This document shows, piece by piece, positions 1 through 4,987 of a stretch of DNA of 6,109 nucleotides. The notes below the pieces were generated by a model. That model saw only the letters and a list, made by a program, of their open reading frames with translations, made no database searches and was not told the origin of the DNA. Each line of letters opens with the position of its first letter. Position 1 is the first letter of the stretch. The translations under genes were made by a program, and so were the position numbers. Source of the stretch: an uncultured bacterium (lineage in GTDB: Bacteria > Bacillota > Clostridia > Lachnospirales > Lachnospiraceae); contig CAJMRM010000072.1 in NCBI GenBank assembly GCA_905215775.1, forward strand, positions 1 through 6,109, in the 5' to 3' direction.

Positions 1-640
1 CGATCAGCTTAACAGCTCTGATAGCGTCGTCGTTACCCGGGATCACATAATCCAGCTCTTCCGGATCGCAGTTTGTATCAGCGATACCGATCAGCGGGAT
101 TCCCAGAGTGTGGGCTTCCTGTACGCAGATTCTTTCCTTCTTCGGATCTACAACAAAGATTGCATCCGGGATCTTCTTCATTTCCTTGATGCCGCCCAGG
201 TTCTTCTCTAATTTCTCCCACTCTTTCTTAAGAGCGATTACTTCCTTCTTGGGAAGTACGTCGAAGGTTCCGTCCTCAGCCATCTTCTCGATTGCTTTTA
301 ATCTTGCGATTCTGGACTGGATGGTCTTGAAGTTGGTGAGCATGCCGCCCAGCCATCTCTCGTTTACATAGAACATGTTGCAGCGCTCTGCCTCTGTCTT
401 GATGGCATCCTGGGCCTGCTTCTTTGTTCCTACGAAGAGGATGGTGCCGCCGTCTGCAGCGATGTCAGCGATGGCCTTGTAAGCCTCGTCAACCTTGCCT
501 ACGGATTTCTGAAGATCGATGATGTAGATACCATTTCTCTCAGTGTAGATGTACGGAGCCATTTTGGGGTTCCATCTTCTTGTCTGGTGGCCGAAATGTA
601 CGCCGGCTTCCAGAAGCTGCTTCATTGAAATAACGCTCAT
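1..640 (-). CDS. rpsB: 30S ribosomal protein S2, C-terminus cut by the window edge
   Basis: This is ribosomal protein S2, a small-subunit protein that assembles late on the 30S head-body junction and helps bind S1 and mRNA. Reading from ATG at 640 gives 213 codons with no stop before the left edge. Visible family signatures are MSVISMKQLLEAGVHFGHQT at the N-terminus, RWNPKMAPYIYTERNGIYII, the ILFVGTKKQAQ segment, NERWLGGMLTNF, the GGIKEMKKIPDAIFVVDPKK segment, and EAHTLGIPLIGIADTNCDP followed by IPGNDDAIRAVKLI. S2 proteins are usually about 235-260 residues, so roughly 30-40 residues are missing. The start is set by GGAGG (652-648) 7 nt upstream. Codon choice favours AAG, ATC and GTA, as expected for a highly expressed gene. 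In related genomes tsf (EF-Ts) usually follows, which would lie outside this window. It has its own promoter after the codY terminator. Identification is certain. Confidence 0.98.
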   Translation of the reverse strand, partial: MSVISMKQLLEAGVHFGHQTRRWNPKMAPYIYTERNGIYIIDLQKSVGKVDEAYKAIADIAADGGTILFVGTKKQAQDAIKTEAERCNMFYVNERWLGGMLTNFKTIQSRIARLKAIEKMAEDGTFDVLPKKEVIALKKEWEKLEKNLGGIKEMKKIPDAIFVVDPKKERICVQEAHTLGIPLIGIADTNCDPEELDYVIPGNDDAIRAVKLI

Positions 641-696
641 TTTCTTTCCTCCATATGGTTTTTTTCTTCCGCCTGCATCTGACTTCCTCAAAGACC

Positions 697-709
697 GCCG
701 GGGCCCGGC
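697..709 (-). other. GC-rich hairpin in the rpsB leader
   Basis: On the transcribed strand, five-base arms GCCGG and CCGGC enclose a three-base loop. G-U and C-G pairs on either side can lengthen the stem to about eight base pairs. It lies in the rpsB 5' leader, roughly 40-50 nt after the predicted transcription start and about 57 nt before the start codon. No U-tract follows, so it is not an intrinsic terminator. A structured rpsB leader could serve S2 autoregulation, which is known in other bacteria through different RNA structures, but that role is only inferred here. Confidence 0.4.
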
Positions 710-714
710 AGCAC

Positions 715-729
715 CATTTTCAGAATCCG
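715..729. promoter_or_regulatory. CodY-box-like sequence in the rpsB leader
   Basis: The plus-strand 15-mer CATTTTCAGAATCCG matches the established CodY consensus AATTTTCWGAAAATT at 10 of 15 positions, and the ten matches are contiguous (consensus positions 2-11). The other half-site is poor. It sits about 20-35 nt downstream of the predicted rpsB start point, where a bound protein could block elongation. The nearest CodY gene is the neighbour just upstream. Five mismatches make this a weak site by usual criteria. Confidence 0.25.
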
Positions 730-755
730 CAGACGTGCATATTGTCAGCTTTTCA

Positions 756-784
756 AATATAACATAAGTATTCCCGGTGTGCAA
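756..784 (-). promoter_or_regulatory. Predicted sigma-A promoter of rpsB
   Basis: On the minus strand a -35-like TTGCAC (784-779) is separated by exactly 17 nt from a -10-like TATATT (761-756). This predicts a start near 749 and a leader of about 110 nt before rpsB. The -35 hexamer is only a partial match to TTGACA, while the -10 is good. The promoter begins a little over 20 nt after the codY terminator, so rpsB is expected to be transcribed independently of codY. Confidence 0.65.
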
Positions 785-806
785 GTGTTTTTTCACATTC
801 TTTTGC

Positions 807-848
807 AAAAAAGAAAGCGCCGTCCTGTACCGGAAGCGCTCTCTTTTC
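807..848 (-). terminator. Intrinsic terminator after codY
   Basis: In the direction of transcription, AAAAGAGAGCGC pairs with GCGCTTTCTTTT to give a stem of about 12 base pairs with one G-U pair. The inner part is an imperfect CC/GG-closed loop of about 15 nt. The 3' arm runs into TTTCTTTTTT, forming the U-tract. It begins about 19 nt after the codY stop codon and separates codY from the rpsB promoter. The A-rich 5' arm suggests it may also terminate in the opposite direction. Confidence 0.85.
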
Positions 849-866
849 CATATTCCGCGGGCTGAT

Positions 867-1649
867 CTACTTGTTGCCCGTCTTTTTCAGGTTCTTTAAC
901 TCATCAAAGATCACATCGTTAAGGACCTTGATATACGTTCCCTTCATACCGGAGGACCGGGACTCGATCACGCCGGCGCTCTCAAATTTCCTCAGGGCAT
1001 TTACGATAACGGAACGGGTGATCCCCACACGGTCTGCGATCTTGCTGGCCACAAGGATCCCCTCATTTCCATCCAGCTCGTCAAAAATGTGAGTGATGGC
1101 TTCCAGCTCTGAAAACGAAAGGGTGCTGATGGCCGATTTTACGATCTGCACCTTTCTGGTCTCCTCCGCATTCTCCTCGTTGACGGAGCGCATCATTTCC
1201 AGGCCCACCACAGTGGTACCGTATTCGCATAAAATGATATCGTCAATGTCATACTGCTCATCTGCTTTATAGATGAACAATGTTCCGAGACGCTCTCCGG
1301 CAATATCGATGGGTGTGATGATCGCCTGGTACTTCTTTACATTTTCCTCTGCAAATCCCAGTGTGGCGAGATTTACGTTTTCTTTTGTGGAAAGTACGCT
1401 TAACAGACGTTAATTGAGCATTTTATCAATATAGCCGCCCACCTTGTCCTCGATCAGCTCGTGGATCTCATCCACCTCCGGACAGATGCTCACTCCAAGA
1501 ACCTTTCCCTTCTTACTGATCACCAGGATATTTGACAGTAAGATCTCGCTCAGTACCTTACAGATATCGTTGAATACCACTTTGTGCGAATTGTTGTTAT
1601 GAAGTAATTTGTTAATTTTTCGGGTCTTGTCCAATAATTCCACACTCAT
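867..1649 (-). pseudogene. codY: CodY, GTP- and branched-chain amino acid-responsive global repressor, interrupted by an in-frame TAA
   Basis: CodY is the Firmicute global regulator that, when bound to isoleucine/leucine/valine and GTP, represses nutrient-acquisition, metabolic and often virulence genes. The frame from ATG 1649 to TAG 869-867 encodes 260 codons, the usual family length. AAGGAGG (1666-1660) lies 10 nt upstream of the start. Codons 1-79 (MSVELLDKTRKINKLL to GGYIDKMLN) are the first part of the GAF ligand-binding domain. Codon 80 is TAA (1412-1410). The same frame then continues with RLLSVLSTKENVNLATLG, KKYQAIITPIDIAGERLG and TLFIYK, completing the GAF domain. The linker helix follows (EYGTTVVGLEMMRSVNEENA), then the winged helix-turn-helix at about 199-228 (ASKIADRVGITRSVIVNALR) and GMKGTYIKVLN. 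Everything apart from codon 80 looks well preserved and no frameshift is needed. Relatives, as I recall them, have Glu at codon 80, so GAA to TAA by one base change would explain it. If the base is real, the full protein is lost unless there is readthrough or internal re-initiation. If it is a sequencing error, this is a normal codY. Confidence 0.92.
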
Positions 1650-1707
1650 TATCCGAAAACCTCCTTCTCTTCACAATATCGTATAGCAAAAATGTTCTTT
1701 CACGAGA

Positions 1708-1736
1708 ATTGTAACACGATATTTCATGAATATCAA
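1708..1736 (-). promoter_or_regulatory. Predicted sigma-A promoter of codY
   Basis: The minus strand has TTGATA (1736-1731), a 17-nt spacer, then TACAAT (1713-1708). Each hexamer matches the consensus at five of six positions and the spacing is optimal. The expected start is near 1701, giving a leader of about 50 nt to the codY ATG. The stretch upstream of the -35 (1737-1766) is very A/T-rich and could act as an UP element. This gives codY its own transcription apart from the topA cluster. Confidence 0.8.
1718..1734. repeat. 17-bp palindrome inside the codY promoter spacer
   Basis: GATATT and AATATC form perfect six-base arms around a five-base centre. The element lies almost wholly between the -35 and -10 hexamers and overlaps the last four bases of the -35. 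That position is ideal for a repressor operator. Its core TTCATGAA resembles the CodY-box core TTCWGAA but has one extra base between the half sites, and it matches the CodY consensus poorly overall. The regulator is unknown, and chance in AT-rich DNA is possible. Confidence 0.4.
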
Positions 1737-1766
1737 GACTTTTTCGTTTAATTAAGAAATATTTAT

Positions 1767-1783
1767 CCTTTATTTCATAAAGG
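1767..1783. repeat. Small inverted repeat after topA, possible weak terminator
   Basis: CCTTTAT and ATAAAGG are perfect seven-base arms around a three-base loop. The repeat starts 14 nt after the topA stop codon in the direction of transcription. The stem is AT-rich and is followed by ATAAATATTTC and not by a clean U-tract, so termination would be inefficient. It may be a weak terminator, an RNA 3'-end stabiliser or an operator. It shares the octamer ATGAAATA with the palindrome in the codY promoter about 49 bp away. Confidence 0.4.
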
Positions 1784-1797
1784 TGTCACATTTCCCC

Positions 1798-3876
1798 CTA
1801 TGAGTCTTGTCTATTTTTCACAAAACCGCACTGTTCATTGGAGCATACCAGCTTATTTCCCTTTTCAACCATATAGCTTCCGCATTCCGGACACTTCTCT
1901 TTGGACGGCTTCTGCCAGGAAATGAAATCACATTCCGGATTCCCCTCGCAGCCGTAAAATTTTCTTCCTTTTTTCGTCTTTTTGATGACCACTTCTTTTC
2001 CGCATTTTGGACAGGCGATGCCCGTTTTTTCAAAATACGGTTTTGTGTTGCGGCATTCGGGGAAGCCGGGGCAGGCCAGGAACTTTCCATGGGGGCCGTA
2101 TTTGATGACCATGCGCCTTCCGCAGAGCTCGCACAGCTCATCAGACTCCTCATCGGCAATATGGACAGTTTCCAGGGTCTCCTTTGCTTCCTCGACCGCC
2201 TCGCAGAGATCCGGATAAAAGTTTCTTACAACGGTCTTCCAGTTGGTGCTTCCCTCTCCCACGCTGTCCAGAAGGAATTCCAGGTTCGCCGTGAAGGTAA
2301 GGTCCACAATGCTGGGGAAGCACTGCTTCATGATCCGGTTTACCACCTCTCCCAGCTCCGTCACATAGAGATTCTTATTTTCCTTGGTGATGTACCGTCT
2401 CGACAGGATCGTGGTGATGGTGGGCGCATAGGTACTGGGACGTCCGATGCCCTGTTCCTCCAGGGCCTTTACCAGGGAGGCCTCCGTATAGTGGGCCGGC
2501 GGCTGGGTAAAGTGCTGTGCGTCTTCCAGGCTTACCAGCTCAAGCTCCTGGCCCTTTTCCAGCTTTGCCAGAAGCTGGTTCTTTTCCTCCTTGTCGTCGG
2601 CCTCCATATAGACTGACATGAAGCCGTCAAATTTCACCCTGGAGGCCGTCATGGTAAACTGCACCCCGCCTGCGCCGATCTTTACGGACGTGGTCTCATA
2701 AACGGCTGCTGCCATGCGGCTGGCGGCAAACCGTTTCCAGATCAGCTGGTATAGGCGGAACTGGTCCCTGGACAGGGATTCCTTCACCTGTGCCGGGGTC
2801 AGCGCAATGTTGGTGGGACGGATGGCCTCATGGGCGTCCTGGATCTTTCCGGAGGTCTTTTTTTCTCCCTCCCGCCGGGAAACGTACTGGCTTCCGTACT
2901 GTTCCTCAATGAAGGCTCTGGCCGTCCGGTCTGCCTCCTCTGCCACACGGGTGGAGTCGGTCCTCAGATAGGTGATAAGACCGATGGTGCCATGGCCCTT
3001 CACGTCCACTCCCTCATATAACTGCTGGGCAACGCGCATGGCCTTCTGGGTGGAAAAATTCAGCGCCTTGGAGGCCTCCTGCTGCATGGTGCTGGTGGTA
3101 AAGGGGATCGGGGGCTTTTTGGTCCTTTCCCCGTTTTTGATCTCCTCCACCAGGAACTTTCTGCCTTCCAGACTGCTCCGGATCTCCTCCATCTCGGCAC
3201 GGCTCCGGATCTCAGTCTTTCCATTCTGGTCGTGGTGGAACCTGGCAGTCATAGGCTTCCTGGCTCCCGGTGCCTTAAGTCCCGCCTCCAGGCTCCAGTA
3301 CTCCTCGGGGATAAAGGCCGCGATCTCGTCCTCCCGGTCGCAGATCATCCTCAGGGCCACCGACTGGACACGGCCGGCGCTTAAGCCTCTTTTTACCTTT
3401 TCCCAAAGGATCGGGCTGATGCTGTATCCCACCATCCGGTCCAGCATACGTCTGGCCTGCTGGGCGTCCACCAGATTCATATCGATGGCTCTGGGCTCCT
3501 TAAGGGACGTTTTCACCGCGTTTTTCGTGATCTCGTTGAAGCTGATCCGGTATACCTTCTTATCCTTTACCTCATCCAGCTTCAGCGCTTTTAAGAGATG
3601 CCAGGAGATGGCTTCCCCCTCCCGGTCCGGGTCCGTTGCCAGATAGATCTTATCGGCTTTCTTTACTTCCTTTCTCAGCCTGGCAAGGACCTCGCCCTTT
3701 CCACGGATCGTAATATATTTCGGTTCAAAATCATTGTCCACATCAATGCCGAACTGGCTTTTGGGGAAATCCCGCACATGACCGCCGGACGCGTCCACCT
3801 CATAGCTGGATCCTAAAAATTTCTTTATAGTTTTCACCTTTGCAGGAGACTCTACGATCACAAGATTACTGGCCAT
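1798..3876 (-). CDS. topA: DNA topoisomerase I (type IA)
   Basis: This enzyme relaxes negatively supercoiled DNA by cutting one strand through a 5'-phosphotyrosine bond and passing the other strand through. The 692-residue length is normal for Firmicute TopA. The Toprim domain (about 1-145) shows VIVESPAK with Glu9 and the Mg-binding DPDREGEAISWH (82-93). Next come the DAQQARRMLDRMVGY and GLSAGRVQS motifs (about 137-172). The catalytic tyrosine is Tyr303 in ITYLRTDSTR. QDAHEAIRPT (346-355) and GIGRPSTYAPTI (476-487) are further family motifs. The C-terminus has three four-cysteine zinc ribbons: Cys582/585/602/608, Cys622/625/643/649 and Cys662/665/678/683. These bind DNA and, in other bacteria, RNA polymerase. 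All expected catalytic residues are present. The ATG lies 7 nt after the dprA stop, with GAGG (3885-3882) overlapping that stop. No separate promoter is evident, so topA is probably transcribed with dprA and comM. Confidence 0.98.
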   Translation of the reverse strand: MASNLVIVESPAKVKTIKKFLGSSYEVDASGGHVRDFPKSQFGIDVDNDFEPKYITIRGKGEVLARLRKEVKKADKIYLATDPDREGEAISWHLLKALKLDEVKDKKVYRISFNEITKNAVKTSLKEPRAIDMNLVDAQQARRMLDRMVGYSISPILWEKVKRGLSAGRVQSVALRMICDREDEIAAFIPEEYWSLEAGLKAPGARKPMTARFHHDQNGKTEIRSRAEMEEIRSSLEGRKFLVEEIKNGERTKKPPIPFTTSTMQQEASKALNFSTQKAMRVAQQLYEGVDVKGHGTIGLITYLRTDSTRVAEEADRTARAFIEEQYGSQYVSRREGEKKTSGKIQDAHEAIRPTNIALTPAQVKESLSRDQFRLYQLIWKRFAASRMAAAVYETTSVKIGAGGVQFTMTASRVKFDGFMSVYMEADDKEEKNQLLAKLEKGQELELVSLEDAQHFTQPPAHYTEASLVKALEEQGIGRPSTYAPTITTILSRRYITKENKNLYVTELGEVVNRIMKQCFPSIVDLTFTANLEFLLDSVGEGSTNWKTVVRNFYPDLCEAVEEAKETLETVHIADEESDELCELCGRRMVIKYGPHGKFLACPGFPECRNTKPYFEKTGIACPKCGKEVVIKKTKKGRKFYGCEGNPECDFISWQKPSKEKCPECGSYMVEKGNKLVCSNEQCGFVKNRQDS

Positions 3877-3881
3877 ACAAA

Positions 3882-3885
3882 CCTC
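3882..3885 (-). promoter_or_regulatory. topA ribosome binding site overlapping the dprA stop codon
   Basis: The TGA stop of dprA (3886-3884) runs directly into GG, making GAGG five bases before the topA ATG. A ribosome ending dprA would already cover the topA start region, which indicates translational coupling. The short four-base match is weak alone, which supports dependence on upstream translation. Confidence 0.6.
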
Positions 3886-4975
3886 ACAACTTTCTGCAAT
3901 AATATTGATCCCCGCTCCCCTGGACCAGTCCCATCAGTTCCAGCTTCAGTAAACATTCCATTGTTTCCGTGACGGATAAACCGCACGTATCCATGATCTC
4001 TTCCAGGGTTCCGGACCGCGAATCTAAGAAACTATACACCATATTTTCATTCTTTGCAAGCCTCTTTTCTGTTTTTTTACAAGAGTCCGGCTTTTTTTCA
4101 AATTTTATCCCAAAGGCCTCCAGCACATCCTCCGGCCCCAGGCAGACGGCGGCTCCGGTCTGGATCAGACGGTTGCAGCCGCGGCTTAAGGGATCTGTGA
4201 TCCGCCCCGGGACGGCGAATACCTCTTTCCCCTGTTCCAGAGCCAGGTCGGCAGTGATCAGAGAGCCGCTTTTTTCCCTGGCCTCCACAAGGATGACCGC
4301 GTCCGAAAGACCGCTGATGATCCGGTTCCTCATGGGAAAATTCATGGGAAGCGGGCTGGCGCCGGGTACAAACTCAGACAGGATGCCTCCCTGTGTTTCC
4401 ATTTTATGAAACAATCCATAGTTTTCCCTGGGATAGCACCGGTCGGCTCCGCAGCCCAGGACCGCAAAGGTCCTCCCTCCCGCCTCCAGCGCGCCCTTAT
4501 GGGCCGCTCCGTCGATGCCCAGGGCCAGGCCGCTGATCACCTGGACACCTGCCTCCGCCAGCCGGAAGGCCAGCCGCTCTGCGGTCTGCCGGCCCAGCTC
4601 CGTACAGCCCCTGGCCCCTATGATGGCCGCCGTGAACCGGTCCTCCGCCGGAAGCGTGCCCCGGACGAACAGCCCCGCCGGACGGTCCCTGAAGGGAAGG
4701 AGCCGTCTGGGATATTCCTCCTCCCACCAGGCTATAAACCGCAGCCCCCTTTTTTCCAGGCCCGCAAATTCCTCCCGGATCCCTTCTTCCCGCAGCCGGG
4801 CTGCCAAAAGTCCGGAAAGCCTTCCATGGCTTAAAAGCCCCGACAGCTCCAGCTCCCTTTTTTCCGCCTTCCATATGCGTTCATAGCTGCCAAAATGTTC
4901 ATACAGCCTTTGGGCTGTGACCGCTCCGGTCCCCGGTGCGTGGAGGAGCAGATAAAGGTATTCTTTTTCTGTCAT
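3884..4975 (-). CDS. dprA: DNA-processing protein DprA/Smf
   Basis: DprA binds incoming single-stranded DNA in the cytoplasm, protects it and loads RecA during natural transformation. It is also widely kept in bacteria not known to be competent. The 363-residue product has an N-terminal helical, helix-hairpin-helix-like region (about 1-75). The DprA Rossmann-like domain follows (about 90-290) with IIGARGCTELGRQ (118-130), SGLALGIDGAAHKG (148-161), AVLGCGADRCYP (171-182), FPMRNRIISGLS (213-224), EAREKSGSLITADLALEQG (231-249) and VFAVPG (252-257). A lysine-rich linker (about 291-310) leads to a C-terminal winged-helix region (about 311-363, SGTLEEIMDTCGLS). An in-frame ATG at 5023 exists but would add 16 unconserved residues overlapping comM. 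The ATG at 4975 has a purine-rich GGGGGAGG directly upstream and begins the typical MTEKEYLYLLL. The usual Ser of the GSR motif is Ala here (GAR), a conservative change. It lies 10 nt after comM and 7 nt before topA. Confidence 0.96.
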   Translation of the reverse strand: MTEKEYLYLLLHAPGTGAVTAQRLYEHFGSYERIWKAEKRELELSGLLSHGRLSGLLAARLREEGIREEFAGLEKRGLRFIAWWEEEYPRRLLPFRDRPAGLFVRGTLPAEDRFTAAIIGARGCTELGRQTAERLAFRLAEAGVQVISGLALGIDGAAHKGALEAGGRTFAVLGCGADRCYPRENYGLFHKMETQGGILSEFVPGASPLPMNFPMRNRIISGLSDAVILVEAREKSGSLITADLALEQGKEVFAVPGRITDPLSRGCNRLIQTGAAVCLGPEDVLEAFGIKFEKKPDSCKKTEKRLAKNENMVYSFLDSRSGTLEEIMDTCGLSVTETMECLLKLELMGLVQGSGDQYYCRKL

Positions 4976-4978
4976 CTT

Positions 4979-4987
4979 CCTCCCCCT
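4979..4987 (-). promoter_or_regulatory. dprA ribosome binding site overlapping the comM stop codon
   Basis: The minus strand reads AGGGGGAGG, which starts within the comM TAG stop (4988-4986) and ends 3 nt before the ATG at 4975. The AGGGGG part is spaced 6 nt from the start and GGAGG 3 nt. This supports the 4975 start over the ATG at 5023 and suggests coupling of dprA to comM translation. Confidence 0.65.

Noticed and set aside
108..371. Plus-strand open frame within the rpsB region
   Set aside because: Antisense to ribosomal protein S2, whose frame is unambiguous.
1410..1412. Recoding of the codY stop as selenocysteine or pyrrolysine
   Set aside because: The codon is TAA, which is not used for either (TGA and TAG are), and no SECIS-like context or reason for such a residue in CodY is evident.
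1281..1412. Frameshift or insertion as the cause of the codY break
   Set aside because: The frame before and after the stop is the same and the 43 codons between the TAA and the TTG at 1280 translate into expected CodY sequence, so only a substitution is needed.
1807..2616. Long plus-strand open frame of 269 codons opposite topA
   Set aside because: It is antisense to the zinc-ribbon and core region of a certain topA gene, shows no family features, and is explained by the codon bias of the real gene.
2972..3646. Plus-strand open frame of 224 codons opposite topA
   Set aside because: Antisense to the Toprim and active-site region of topA, with low-complexity Ser/Arg-rich translation and no ribosome binding site judged convincing.
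4497..4874. Minus-strand open frame of 125 codons inside dprA
   Set aside because: It is an alternate frame of dprA with a Gly/Ala/Pro-rich translation, while the dprA frame carries all the conserved motifs.
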